Shown: one piece after another, positions 22,166-43,815 of the stretch
How the letters are laid out: each line of letters begins with the position of its first letter
Position numbering within the stretch: the first letter of the stretch is position 1
Assembly: GCF_019649055.1 (NCBI RefSeq)
Contig: NW_026570222.1
Location: 1,178,001-1,242,000, forward strand
Reading direction: 5' to 3'
Length of the DNA: 64,000 nt
DNA from: Paramacrobiotus metropolitanus
Lineage: Eukaryota; Tardigrada; Eutardigrada; Parachela; Macrobiotidae
Made by a program: the position numbers and the translations under genes
The notes under the pieces: model-generated
The model's database searches: none
The model's input: the letters and a program-made list of their open reading frames with translations, nothing else
What the model was told of the DNA's origin: nothing

Positions 22166-23313
22166 GTTTTTTCACTCTAAAGTCTGAGGTGCTGGACAAA
22201 ATAGTACTGTGCTCCTCCATAAGCATTGAGCACAGACTTAACTGGCGTTAGACGGTTAAAGTAGTGGATATGTACTTAGAAATTAAACTAGAATTATCAT
22301 TATTGGTTACTGTAGACCATAGATAGACAACGTTCAGTGGTTTACAGTAAGTAGCCGCAAGCCATATGCTATTTAGGAATGTGGTACAAGGAAAGAATAA
22401 AATATACAATATAGATATTTGTTTTTATTGTGGGGGTAAATTGTGAATTGATGGAGAGGTTAGAAACGTACTTACATACATGAAACTGTGCTGTTTTTCC
22501 TGTGTTATACGATGTACTCGTAGCTTAAGGATTTCGCTCGTTTGGCATTTGGCAGTAACAATGCTGATATTATTTACTAGTTACGATTCTCGCAAGTCGC
22601 AGTATTGCATTTGTTCAATCAGCAATCACCTCATTTTTTAGTACATTAGTACATTATTATAGGTATGTTTCTTATGGACCTCCTTGTTTATCGTATTTTC
22701 ACTCCTACGCGTTACTCTGATCTTGGTTATTGCTGGAATGCGTTCAGGTGCTTCGCCATTTAATATTCGGAATTCCAGTCTCGTGCAAATAATACTGATG
22801 CAGCCATTAGCACAAAAGTATGAGTGATTTTAAAGTTATCCGTCCTATTTAAACGAAAACAAAATCTGCGCACAAAGTAACAAATGGAGTACTAAATGGC
22901 GAAACAGAGTGATTTAATTATTTATATATGTATTTACTTGTTTGGGTGAAGCTGCTTAAAATTTAAATTGTTTCACCATGAAAGGAGTTAGTAATTTTTA
23001 CTTTATGAAGTATTGCCTTGCTGCCTGATGTATTATACTATATAAACTGATTTGAACAGTGATACAGTACTCATACAGTATTTTCATTTGTGAAATCTGC
23101 TGTGCACGAATGATTACTTTATTGCTGCAGCAGTATTATGTGTTTGAACAGATTAAACTTTTTGCAGCTAGTTTGTACTTTGTAAAGAGGTGGCTGTTGT
23201 GAACTGGCCATGTTGTTCGGTTCGGTGATTGAATGGACAGTGTTAATAGGAACGCTGAGTAGCATTATCAAAATGAAACATGTTCGACGATCGCCGAGAA
23301 CTGTCCGTAATAA

Positions 23314-30805
<7,492 letters not shown>

Positions 30806-31738
30806 TATTTTGATTCGTGATCAGTTATTTGGGACCTCTGTTTCCTGTATGTCGTGCGGTATTCGTGGCGCGGATGGTCCTTTCTGATGGTTAGACATAG
30901 TTTTGCTGGTTGGGATACAACGGTTCATTATGCTCATTTTTATTGATATGCATAGAAATTCTAGTCGACTTCTTATAAAACATGTGTGAACGAGTTGTAT
31001 TGGTTTGTATATTATTTGAAGTCAAGAAGCTGCTTGTTCAAGCGCCTTATTTCATAGTTTTCATCCTCTTGTAATGTTTTTTTTGTTTGTTAAGTTGTTA
31101 TTTTGATTCTTTGAACGAATAAAAATTCCGCTCAGTGATGTGGTTGGACAAACCTTTGCTTTAATAAATAAATTCGCACAAAATAAATAAAAGTGAAACC
31201 ACATAGCCTTTAAACAGGATGAATCTTGCGCTTGCCACAGAAAAAATCCGGAAAAAAATGCATGAAAATTCCAAAGATGTCGTAAAAGTTGAAGTAAAAA
31301 GCGGTTACTCAGAAAAGGCGAGGATGCTATGGCAAAAAAAATGCCTGAGCATTAGATTGGCATACGTTTAAAAAACAAAGTTTTACGAACAAAAAAATAA
31401 AACAAAAATTAAATTAAACCGAAAAATTATCCCGTATGAGGTACTATTGCAGCAGCTACCGGAGGAAAGAAGAGAATCAAACTCAAAATCGGCCACGATA
31501 AAAAACGGCAAAACGTTACTATATACAGATGAAACGGGCTTAAGAGGACGGGGATTACCACCGATATCTGCAAAAAAAGACAGCGATTTACAAGTAGATT
31601 GATACACATCTGAATTACACAAAATGCAAAAACGAGTAAAATGCTTAATGCTCATGTAAAAATAGATGTGGGGAGAAAATCTCAATCAGGTGTGGGTAGT
31701 GGGTACCATAAATTATATATCACATAGGCATACTTGCG
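30806..31738. other. Convergent intergenic region ARHGAP39/PPM1D
   Basis: About 930 bp, very AT-rich. AATAAA at 31,118-31,123 and a second cluster of AATAAA-like words near 31.16-31.20 kb can serve as ARHGAP39 polyadenylation signals. No coding exon was seen. Confidence 0.45.
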
Positions 31739-34308
31739 TTAATGATCCTTCTGAAAGTTTGCCACTTTGTCAAGATCGTTGAGTTCGTCACGGGAAAATG
31801 AGAGCGACAAAAAGGTCGGCGGAGAATCAACATTTTCCTCTTCTTCGAAAGCCGGCGCAACGCGCAGACGTTTGCTTCCGTTCATATAGCCAGTATAAGT
31901 TGTCAGTTCTGTTCTCTCGACGGTCGTCGAGGCTTCGATCGCCTGACTGCTGTGGGTTCGGAAAATCTTTATTCTCTGGCTCAGTAATATGTCTGAGTGA
32001 CGTTTCTTCAGGGGATTGATACGCATTGACCCGTTACATGCCAGGTCTTCATCCAGCAACAGACCGTCATACGCAGGAATTCGTAGGTTTTCGTTTTCTT
32101 TGGTCAAGACCAAAGCACACTGGGGAATAAAGGGATCAATATCGAAGGTTGTTTCTCTGCTGTCCAGAGGATTTCTTGACTGTTCCCGCAACGGATTACA
32201 CCGCAGCCTCGGCGCATATCCAATCATGTCAATGCGGCAAGCAATCTCCATGATACTTAACGTCGACTTATTATTATTGATGCAAGAAACCATGTTTTGC
32301 AAATGCATCAGACTGTAACGATACTGCGCAATACCTAGATCGGGGTCGTTAAACCATGGAAACATTTTTCCTTCGGCTGGATTCTCCATCACGTGCAGGA
32401 TTTTTTCTTCGCTCACGCAAGGATAGTACACAACGATGCCCACGTTATCTGAACGCATTTTGCGCAATTCGCAACGATTTAACACCTTCCTGACCAACAA
32501 TTCAGCAACGTTAACGTCGGCACCATGAATTCTTTCGCGTTTTCCGGCCTTTAAACACTGCCACATCCACAGTTCCTGCATCCGATAAGTTTCTTCAACA
32601 ATTTCTACGCACTCCGCAGGGCGTACAACATTCCAGAGGCCATCAGAACCAGCAATAAGGCAGCGATTTTTCGGCATAGAAAACGCGTGCACTGCCACAT
32701 CAGGCACCGGAGACACAACAAACTCATTGTGCTCTTCCTCATAACTCCAAAAATCACCTAAAGAACGGGCAACGGCTAAAAACGGAACAGGATTGACCGG
32801 CAAGATGACATCGGGAAATACGAAATCCGAATTTAGTGGCCGCTTCCATACCACACGGAATACGCCGCTCTTACTCCGCACTTCACCATTGAGACTCTCA
32901 ATGCGCTCCTTTTCCTCAGGGCTTTCGGGTTTGTGATCACGGGTTAACATGAGTGCTTCGAAACGTGATTCCTGTTTGCTGGGATCGTTCTTTTTGCCGT
33001 TGGAGAATATCGCTTCGGTCAGATCAGTTTCTCGTCCTTGCACTTTTAGCTTGGGTGGGGTAGTTTTTAGGGGTTTATCACGTGCTTCGGTGTAAAAGTC
33101 GTTCACTCGGCCTAACGCAATGCCGGAATCCCCCACGTGCCCCACATAAATCTTTTCGCCACGGACAAAAGCCACACTGGCCGTTGTGCCGGCCGTGCAC
33201 ATGATGCCCGGCGACGAAGGCGGCCATTCCTTGGAGGCCTTCCACATTTTATAGTGACAGTTTATGAAACCCTGTCGAATAGCTGCGAGAATTTCGGCTT
33301 CGTTATCGGACCAGAATTCCCGCTGAGAAACGATGTCCCGCAGAAGGTGTTCGCTAACAAGATAGCAAATCACTGCACACAATTACTTTGTTAGAAAGAT
33401 AAAAATCGCGTATTTTACCTCGCGTATTCCGAAGCCTGGCTACCTCCATGACCATCAAAAATAGCTACAATGCAACATATTAGATTAAGCTATTTCAATA
33501 GCTATTTCAATAATGTCACTGGTGGTTTTCACTTCCAAATTCATATCTTTAAGATTTTTTAATTACGGTGCGTTGCGCGGCAGTACATAATCCCCATCGA
33601 AGTTATTGATACCCATGAATGCAAACGATACCTACTGCACGTGAAAATTCAATTAAGTACCATACAATACTAATTACTAATACAGATAATTATTAATACA
33701 TAGACAAAACATTCGCACTTCACACATTTTTAAGAAAATGTTCTCCATATCCATCCGATTCTGTGTTGGCATCACAAACGCTCATAATTTCTTATTTTAC
33801 AGTCTTCATTCTACTGATCTGTAAACATCCGTTTCTGAACAGCTTTTTCAAAGAGTTCGAAGGTTTCTGCACATATCAGTAGGTTCAAAACCATCTTATA
33901 CAATATACACGCTATCGCATATTCGTGCTTTTCCTTTTCCCCCAGCTATTTAAGTAAATCGTAACTGCCGTTTTCAAAAAATATCGCAATTAAAAAACTC
34001 AATTTGCAAAGGCACTTTTAAATATCAGTAAGTCTGGTTATGTAATGAACGACAACCGTAAACAGTGCAGCAAGATGTACTGTAGGGTACATACATCTTA
34101 TGCGGGTAAAGGGACAACACTGCCTTTAAAGCTTACCAATATAGTCGTAAGGCTCCGTCACAACATCATCCGGGACACCATCGTATCTATCCCTGGCAAA
34201 AACTGGTATATCCTCCATATGATGCCTTCCACCTTGTTCTTTGTAAATACTGATACGATAGCCATCTGACAAGGGATAGCCATTCGGAGCGTCCACGAAA
34301 TTGGACAT
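31739..34308 (-). CDS. PPM1D: PPM1D (Wip1)-type PP2C protein phosphatase
   Basis: A metal-dependent Ser/Thr phosphatase; in vertebrates Wip1 switches off p53/ATM and p38 stress signalling. Three exons (34308-34137, 33464-33419, 33353-31739) join in phase to 610 residues, near human 605. Exon 1 has YRISIYKEQGGRHHMED (metal-binding Glu/Asp motif). Exon 2 has AIFDGHGG. Exon 3 has GTTASVAFVRGEKIYVGHVG, then DSGIALG, TRDHKPESPEEKERIESL, SKSGVFRVVWKRPL, PFLAVARSLGDFWSYEEEHN and IAGSDGLWNVV, all matching Wip1, and later SDNVGIVV. An insertion of about 55 residues (about 125-180) precedes TRDHKP. The C-terminal ~190 residues are poorly conserved, with a basic patch NGSKRLR. The ATG at 34308 gives the expected start. 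It lies tail-to-tail with ARHGAP39. Confidence 0.93.
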
Positions 34309-36034
34309 TCTCCATCAACTCGCGCTTTCTCTGGCGTCAATGATTGTGATATACTTACCTCCCAACTAGCGCCAGTCCATTTGAACTATAATGTACACGC
34401 AAACAGAAAACAGTTTAAGATCGCGAAATACTGTGCCAGTCTTTACTGTTAGAAGAAAGGGATGCTGGTACAACAATAACAACAACAACGGATATGCCAG
34501 GTTTTACGTCTGGCTGACACATGAGTTCATTGTTCCTCACGGTCATTCATTGGAAAGCTATGTGGCCTACTAAATGCAAGCCTGCGCTTGGAATCACGGT
34601 GACGTGCGGTCCTGCGGAACCTGTTAAACGTAATGAAACCTAGCCAGTAGCCACCATAGGTTATATTAATAGTGCTACCTGTAAATTGTGATATTTGACG
34701 AAAGATAGGAGCCCCATCAACTGGAACCAGAAACATGTATTTAAACAAAACAACAACAACAAAATTACTGCAAAAACAAACGTCACATAGGTTGCTTCAG
34801 CCTCCAGCGAGATATGGGAATCTCATAAGTGTCCGTCGTATTTGATATCGCGATACGACTTCGATTCCGATTGCGGCCTCGATCTGAAGGCTTCTAAACC
34901 GTCTGCTGAGCCAGACTTGAATGAGTCTGCGTGTGAAGTTTGAACTATGTCTGGCTTGTTGCCAAACTTGGGAATGTCGGCTACCAGGCCGGTCCAAGCG
35001 GCCGAGCCAAAAGGGTCGGTGCGATACCTGGCACATCTTCCCGGACGATTCAATGCATATAGAATTTACAGTTGATTACTGATTTCGGCAATAATGGTTG
35101 TTGTAATTACTCGATAATATAATTTAGTTTGTTGCGTGCGGATTTTATTGTAAATTTATTTCTGGAATGTATGTGATGACAACAGTGCGTGCCTTTACAT
35201 TCGTTTACAATTTTACAACTACTCTGTACGTACCTAGCATCTTCCCTAAAGGTGGAGAAGTGTAAAGTTACGAATTAAAGTAAACCGCTGCACTGATTTT
35301 CGTACTGTACGAGTACAGTACTTGTCTGCAGGTGGAAAAAGATGCTGCACCGCTCCAAATTCTTTTTACATATTCTAACTTTCGAATTCAGCACTTCATG
35401 ATGGGAACCAAAAGCGCTTCGAGATCAGTGGAAAATTACTTAATGATGAACATACATAAGTACATTACTATAGGTCACAGGAAGATAAAAGGATAGAAGT
35501 TTTTTTCGAACAAAGCACAGCAACAGCAGCCCTTGATTTGCACTAACACGGTAACCCGTAATAACGAATTTACGAATAAATAACGAATTCATTATTATAT
35601 ATATTATGATATTTTATTAACTTTTTTTGCAGCACTAGCAACAAATTAATACTTCTACTCAACAATGAACATGACCCGTGAAACCAATAGTACATAGGTA
35701 TACTGAACAACAACGGAAGCAAGCAATATCCACTCGCAATCAGTTTAAGCTTTTTGAGCAATTGACTTATCCATACCAAGTAAATACCTATACTAGATTG
35801 AGCGCATATTACCGATCATTTAGATAAGGCTCTTCGGTCGGACACCGGAAACGATAAAAGCATAAAAACAGGAAGCAGAACACTCGTCTCATGAGCTGCA
35901 GAGCATGAGATCTTATAATTACCGTAAAAGTCAAATGCGCAGTGAGCACATTAGCAAACGTCGAAGGCATCTGACATCATCATCACGAAATACAAGATCA
36001 CGAACACAATGGATGCCGCGAAACGATGACGTCC
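34309..36034. other. Intergenic region PPM1D/PLD with one exon-like relic
   Basis: Holds the PPM1D promoter and the PLD 3' UTR. A short trinucleotide run (AACAACAACAACG) occurs at about 34,475-34,490. A GC-rich open segment at 34.83-35.04 kb on the minus strand is listed separately. Nothing else coding was recognised. Confidence 0.4.
34826..35022 (-). other. Orphan exon-like ORF with a DPF motif
   Basis: Downstream of an acceptor-like TGTGCCAG, a ~65-codon open frame begins YRTDPFGSAAWTGLVADIPK and ends at a stop near 34,823. The DPF tripeptide and Ser/Asp-rich composition recall C-terminal tails of endocytic adaptor or NAK-family kinase proteins. I recognise no homologue, and no upstream exons are visible before the PLD gene. 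It could be a gene relic, a terminal exon of an unseen gene, or chance. Confidence 0.25.
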
Positions 36035-39000
36035 TTATGTCCAAAAGTATGAAGGCAGATACTGCAGCACCAAGAAAACAAAGCAAAAAATCTTTACGCT
36101 GTTATCACCACAACACTACATTAACAAACTGCAACTTACACTTTCACGAGTGTTATACGTAGGCGTCAGATTCTGATCCTTGAGGAACTGTAAGGCCAAC
36201 TTGCACAAGTATCCCTTTATCTTCTTCAAGTGTTCCCTCGCTTCATCCGGATCAGTCTGGCAGATGTGCTCCTTCTTTTCCCACTCGGCCAGCTTCACAA
36301 AGTCCACCACCGAGTCACTTGGCAAGCACGCAAAAACCTGTAACCATGTTCGCTGGTTGGCATAACAAAGGTCCCATACCACAATACAAATATAACTGTT
36401 CTATCCCTACATCTTCGTAAATATGTTCATTATGCAGAGCTGTTGCGTTCCACACATTATGGAAAAAATTATCACATATAGCGTCCGCAACGGTAGCATC
36501 GGCATTGGGTTCGTTCCAAATTCCCAGACAAATTCTGAAAACCAAAAATTTTCAAAACAAACTTTTGAATTCGCCCATGCTTGTCTTTAAAATATTCTGG
36601 GTTCTTACGTTAGGTATAGTACAGGCCATATCTAAATGCACTATATAAAGGTCTGTATTTTCCCCCAGATGGAAAAATTGCTGCCGCCAGAACATTTGTC
36701 TGCAACCTACTTCATCAACCGTCTTCTAAATCGCCCAGAAAACTTTCCGGATGGAAAAGGCTTTCCGTCCATGACACTCTCGTCGAATTCACGGTCTTTA
36801 ATAAGCACAGCAACTTCGCTATCCCGAAGGCCCAGCATTGATCGATCATTACTACACAGATAACACTTCGATTAAAATTACTGTAACGAACCAGACTAAT
36901 CCGGGGATACCTTACATGTTGGCTGATCCAATAATCGTGTACATATCATCAACCACCATGATTTTACTGTGCACGTAGATCAACTCAGTCACCTAGGAAT
37001 AATTATCGCAAGATTTACCAATTTTTATAATCTAAAGTAATTTTGAGACACAGATTAATTAGTACCAATTTTCCATTGATTTCTCCGTAAGTTCGCATTC
37101 CACAAAATGATAAATAATTTTTAGGATCCGCTCCTGCGTATGCAGTTAAGTTAGCAACTGTGCATTTAACCTATTTTCCAACTTTGCCAGAATGATACCT
37201 AGCTCTTCCATGCGTTCGAACAGAGAATGACCACCGCGACAAATACTCTAGAGCAAAAAAGGCATACACGCACTTAAGAATAAAAATTTTGCTGCAGATA
37301 TGTACATAATAACAAACATCCGAAGTATGAACACCGACATATGAACAATGAACGTCGTATGAACACCGACATTATTACTATCATGCTAATCTATAAAAGA
37401 TTGGTACCTGGTAATTCCAGTGCGTGACAGCTTGAACGGCTGCACCGCGATCGGTGCCATATTCACCCTCAATCCCTGGTTTTAAAGGCATCACCACATA
37501 TACACGAAAGTTCTCTTTCATCCTGTAAGGTTAAAGCATCGTAGTTTTATTTTCGGAAAAATCAGAGTTGTGTTATCGCTTTCAGCCACTCTACAACAGT
37601 TTGTTAATGCATTGTCTTACATAAATGCACGTTTTATTCGTTGAAACAGTGCTTCTCCGATACCATTTGTCACAGTCGATCTATTATCGCCACTTAACGT
37701 GATGAAAAACTGGTTCTGCAAGAAGATGTACTTATGAAAAAACAAAGATCAGTTCTAAAATTCTGAATTCGAAATCCCAAATTTTAATACCAAACGTTAT
37801 TTAGCTTTTCCGCGGAAGTTTTGTTACAAACTCACTTCGATATATATAAAGTGTTTCGCTTTTTCAATGCAGGAAATGTAAGCCTGGTGAATGGAATCTT
37901 CTACTTTATTTGGTTGTAGACCGGCTGACCATGAACAGACACTGCGCAAGAGCTGTACACGACATCGATGCGAATCCCTGAGCAACTCTCGATCCACATC
38001 GGCAGTATCATAAGATTTTGGTAGCAAAAAGGTATACTGCTCATCGTCCCTATTCTTTTCAACCTATAAAAAAGTAAACGGTTAGAATTCGATACAATGG
38101 ATATCCAGTAAACCTTTCAGCATTTGAGTACTGTACTAATTAGTACGCAATTTTATTTTTTCAAGTACCTTGCATGCATTCCAGCGCTGTATGAAATGTC
38201 GTGCCACATCGCGAGCCGCATGCTCATAAACCACACATCCCACATCTCGCCACGGCATTCTCGGGATATCATTACGATCAATTTGATCTAAAGAAATCGT
38301 TTTACAGACTGTGTAGAATACACTATAGGGTCGTAATAACAGGCAGAATATTTTACCACTTACCGTCATATGGATTCAAAGCGGCATCCTGCGCGAACGC
38401 TTTACGAACTTCATTCTGGTAATCTTTTCCCAACCACAAACGTCCAGCCACTTTTATGTTGAGTCTATCCAAATCTGCTTCTGTGGGATTCGTATCTTCG
38501 GCAACAGCAACATGTGCTCTACTACAGATCAGAGCGTTCTGCAAGTATTTCAATTTAACAACAAGAGACAATGAACGAATGCGCCTACGTAGAGTCCGTG
38601 GCGTCCCCACGGTGCGAGATACTCCGAGTAAGTCGCATGGCGTTTTGTAACTACAAATAATAACAACAAATGACTGTGGTGCCAACTGAAGTGGAATTTT
38701 ATGGTGTAGCTAGACGACAGCCGCACTGCAAATACGGGTACCTTACTGTTAGTACACAAAAACTTACTAAATACTCTAAATTCGATAAGAAATTTCTTAC
38801 CATTCGTGTCCGTCGTCTCAGTTTTGGGCTTTCCGGTCTTACATTTCCACTGGGTATCTTCACTGTATTTGCTTCAAAATTTACCACATAGCCATTTCCA
38901 TGTGCCAAGTTATCCGACGATATTCTAGTTGCCTTCACACTATGGCTCGTTTCCGCCGGCATCGAAATCGACCGACGCGCAAAATCTTTCCGGGAAAAAC

Positions 39001-42000
39001 TGCGGTCCTTTGGTTGGGTTATTAGTATTTTGTCCACAACGGACGCAAGTGTCTGTGGCCGAGGCGCACTCTTAGCAGCCACTTCCTTTAATGGTATATC
39101 CGCACGCAGTTTATCCGCATCGTCAGAAGCATTTTGCGCTTTAAATCGTTGACCCATCCGCCATTTACCGCTTTTAATCTGATCATCCCATCGCGTATCC
39201 CGTTCTTCTTCTTTTTTCATAAGCTCCACCTCTTCCGGAGCAGCATCTTCTCGCGGTCGACTCATGCCCGACATTGGTAACACACCACTTATGGCATCTT
39301 TCCCCGCCACGGGTGGATTAGTGAATTCCGTCTACAACCCAAGCAACGCTTTTAGGCACTCTACGAACAAATGGCCAAATTTGTTGTTCGTACCGGCACG
39401 TCTCCATCCACCGGACCAACGTCTGTCAGACGATAAAGATGATCATCCCAACTGAAAGAACAAACAAGAAAATAACATAAAATTTTAATGCATTTGCGCA
39501 AGATACGTAGTTTGATCATTTCCATACCGGCCGTAGCATAAATCAATTCCACCCAGAAAAGCAATTTTCTGATCGATAATCACGGTCTTCTCATGATGTG
39601 ACCTAAGAAATTATGCAGACAATAAAATTACCAATTTCTGGCAGCTCTATAAGTCCGAAACCCACCACAGCCAAACATTCTGGCCAAGATGATCGGGATG
39701 CCTTTGCACCTACATCAGCAATGTTTACCGTAATTGTGGTGAATCAAGATAAGGCATATTCCAACTTTACTTTTATATTTGGATGACGCTTGGTTAATGT
39801 AGCTTTGCTGTAAAAACTGTTGATCCCTAGAGCGATGGGCACTTCTTTATACAGGAGTACATAAATCTTCACTCCGGCCTCCTGAAATCCGATCCACGGT
39901 ACACTTAACCAGATACATATTAAACAAATATCACATACCGCTTTGCGTTGCAAAATGCGGTCCAGACGCCATCGTTCCCCTTCCGTGATCGGGCGTTTCA
40001 TGTAAATTTCCGGACTTAACCACCAGTCGGTTATGAAAATCTCTTCCTGTGCGCGTTCGATGGCATCCGCCACAGCGGACATGTATGGTGCTCCATCGAT
40101 AAACCATTTAGCATACACATCATCCCGGACTGGGAAGCTGGATCCGTTTGGATGCGGCTTTATAAACTGGGAAGCCGATGTTGACATCACATACTCAAAA
40201 TACTTGAGCCAATCGTTCAGGTCGCGCTGACTAGCAAACTTCAGCACCAAATCCCGTGTGGAGTTTCGAACAACAACCGATTTATGTAAAGCACTGTACC
40301 GTGCGTCGTGCTCGATCTTCATATCACGATCAATCAACAGCACATTAGCAATGCGACTGGAATTGGCCTTCAAATGCATGTATGCATAATACGTATCTTT
40401 CACTAGTATCCATCTGCAATCAAGCACTAATATTCGTCCTCCACGATACTCAGTGCCACGATGTAACATGGCTGGCAAATTCTGCGGTATGTTTATGTTA
40501 TCACTGAGCAGTATTGCTTACCGCCCTTTCCAACGGGAACACACATCACAGAAAACATTGTAGCGACAACAAGGTAACGGCACTCTGATCCGACCACTCA
40601 ATTTCTTCAGTGGCATTTCCTTTCCTTTTTCGCCCAGTTCGCCCAAGAAACTAAGACTACTCACTTCTAAAAATCGCAACGTTTCTGGATGCTCTCGCCA
40701 AATAGATACGCTCAATAAGTCCTGAAGAAATTTTTCAATGGCCTCCTGAAAATTCGCAGAAAAATGCAATTTCAATACAAATATTTTTTTAAATTCCTAA
40801 CCAGATACAGTTTCACACATAGATATACCACAAAGTAGTTGAATTACAATAAAAGTAGCGCAACAAACCGGTCTTTACATTTTTTCCTTAAAAAACCACC
40901 CAAATATGCAAACGTACACGCCTATTTTCCAGCTGCTCTGTTCCAACGAATACTTCCATTCTTTTTGGCAAACGAGGAAGGCGAGGTTTCAAATCCGACA
41001 TCAGATGTGCACTATAATAAGGAGACGACACATAGGTACACATTTCTTGAACACACTGGAACATCCATATACTGCCGCAAGACTGGCGTTTGCATAACTG
41101 GTAAACAAATACTGCGATAATCAAATGGATAATGTCCCAGCTGTGCAAACATCCGCCCACAAAATCAGTGCTACGATGAACATACCGCGTGCACGTTATG
41201 AAAAAGTATAGTAACAAACTCAGTCTAACGGTGAGCAATTAATATTGTACGATAAAGTGACCAACCATAGCACAGGCTGACAGGCATGAAACTACAAAAG
41301 TTAAATTACACGAAACCCCCATAACATGTACTCGTAATTAGCTTACACATTCCGCTTCCTGACTATACGCATGGATAAAGCATGCAGCTGCAATCGCCGG
41401 CGTAAAGCATGGATTCTGGCATATCTCCTCCGGATAGTCCAAAAATATCCTCCATGACGGATTTCGATTTCGTAACTGAAAAACGTCAATCTCGATATCT
41501 CACCATCAAGTTTTGAAGACTGGTAACCTGGATGGTTTAACGCCCAAAGTCTAAAACTTGCCATCCAGGCCACAAGCAGCCTTATTTAATGCAATCTTAG
41601 CGAGCGAAACTAGTTTGCCACACTACTAGCAAAAATTAACAGAATGACCGACAACATACAAAATTCAGACAACAATATCGCAACACTCCCTTTTCTATGA
41701 AACAGGCATTTTACAAGAACATTTCACCTGCACTTAATTTTTGCAATATTTGCAATACTGCGCAAGAATTACTTAAACAAAGAATACGATGATTCCCTTA
41801 CATGTTAGGATGGAACCAAGGATGTGTGGTGCGCTCGACATTAATCACATTCACTTCAACGGGCTTATCCTTGATAAAGATGGTGTTACCATTCAAGATA
41901 GATGGATATTCTTTAATGGCTTGAAATGGCAAGAATATCAAGTCTACAAAATCCGACCGAAAATTATACGAAGAATCAGTCAAAAACCCGCGGTTTGTGT

Positions 42001-42234
42001 TAAATGATACGCAAAATTACGCAGAATTTTTCCATTTAGCCTGAACTAGGTAAATGACCATGAGAAAGCGCATCGTATTAAGCATGCGTAAGATTGTAAC
42101 TGTTTTGTCTTCCAACCTGGACTCTCGTCGGGGACGTCGCCGTCCAGCGAACTCCCCTCCGCATCATCCAGCTCATCCCAATCGGGCAGCGCGAATCCCT
42201 CATTAACAGGCATCGCACCGTTTGGAGCCGCCAT
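36035..42234 (-). CDS. PLD1: PX-PH phospholipase D (PLD1/2 type)
   Basis: Hydrolyses phosphatidylcholine to phosphatidic acid at membranes. About 20 exons. The N-terminus is at 42,234-42,117. The PX domain (about 41.98-40.9 kb) has [15 protein letters not shown] and [20 protein letters not shown]. Next come [17 protein letters not shown] and a PH domain with [14 protein letters not shown]. The catalytic half has [44 protein letters not shown] plus [13 protein letters not shown], and the first HKD as [11 protein letters not shown] loop of about 170 residues (39,331-38,813) is low-complexity and poorly conserved. Further on are [31 protein letters not shown] and [19 protein letters not shown], then the second HKD ([10 protein letters not shown]), GSANI and [17 protein letters not shown]. 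The last exon, 36061-36035, encodes YLPSYFWT*, preserving the terminal WT typical of PLD1/2. The junctions near 42.0 kb and 38.7 kb are not resolved. Confidence 0.9.
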
Positions 42235-43815
42235 TGCGGCACAGCTGCGAAAAAACGTGCATAATAAAGAAATTGATAAATATTCGCAAAAGCTGAAAGC
42301 ACCCCAGATTTACAGCACGTGGTGTCAAATGTTGTCACTTGCCAGCTAGCACAGCCCAAACTGATATTAAGTACTTCAAGCGCAAAGAATATGACGAAGT
42401 GTAGAGACTCAACAAAAGAAAAACCGTTTGAGCGAGCAGTTTGTTTGAGATCTATCAAATTTGTGTTTACTTACCAGTTTGTATGACGGTGAAGGGTGAA
42501 CCAGAGCGGCGTACCGCGCGTACTGGAGCTGATTACATTGGCTGGCTGGTGCGCACCTCACAGCCTGATAACTCCATTATGGTTTAATCTGGTTCCATTG
42601 CAGCAATCAGATCGCATTTCGGAAAGCCATCAATATTGCTTGGTTTACGTTCCTGTGCGTAAATTGAGAAAAGCATTAAAAAATCTTCGATTAAAAGTTA
42701 GGCAGTTACAGGTTACTTACTGTTACTGAAACAACGCTGTCAAAAACACAGCAATAATAGTATTATACTTGTACGTACTGTATGTATATGCAGGGAGCAC
42801 ACTTTAAAGTGTTTGACGCATCATCTTTGCATTCAAAGTTTATCCAACTGAACTATCGTGGGTGCATCGCCATCATACGAAACGAGTTTTCTACAGTACG
42901 AGAGAATACTGACGTAAACAACTTGGACTACAAAGGCTGCATGCAACCTTAATTAACTTAATTTTTTAAACAAAAATTTGTATTTGATTATACAGGCAGT
43001 TTTTGATAATCATTCCTGAGCTAGGAATTACCGTATTCTCCATTTTCTCGTTTTATGACTCCTACGGTGACCCTGCCTGCGAAACTTTTGCGTATGTGTG
43101 AAGTGGGATCGTACTCAAGAATGGGAAACAAATTTAAAACCACTGTTATTGACATGGGCAGCAACGTTCGGTTCCGATCCTTTCTTGCACAGATTTTGCC
43201 CTGCTGGCTAAGCTATTGATACCAAAGCGGCGAAGAATACCGCTTAAAACGCTAAAAGAAACGTTTTCGGTCAAAACCGTCAAATGATACAGAATTCATT
43301 TCTTTTGTTTGGACTGCTTATTTTTCGTTTTATAAAGTAATTAATTAGTACGTATTCAAGTGGTTTGCAGTTGTCAGTATTATAGCTTCCAATATGAGCT
43401 GCAAATATCAGAAAGAGAACACAGATGCGCATTTAAATGATATAAATTGTTACGTAAATCCATTTTTGTCAACTGTAAAATTAAGTTGCTACTACAGTAC
43501 AATTCTTGCACGGCGCGTAAATAATGTGGTTTTTGTTGTAAGCTATCATACTTATTTCTTCAGTATATAACAGAATCTGCTTTACGTAAATAGATATTTT
43601 GCATATAGATACCGTATACATGCTCTACGTAAAATATTTAAAAAGTATTTTTGCGTTTATGCTTTGCATGTGGTACCCTTTAACCAGACATAATTGTTTC
43701 CACGTAATGATTCCAAACTTCTTATCCTGTACCATTTTCAACATTATTTTTTACGTGTGCAGCATGTTAACTAACCGCTGCATAAAAAGGTTGTAAGAAT
43801 AGTACAGCAATTATT

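Noticed and set aside
32100-32113. TTGGTCAAGACCAA, resembling the element palindrome
   Set aside because: The half-sites are separated by two bases instead of four, and it lies in PPM1D coding sequence. Treated as chance.
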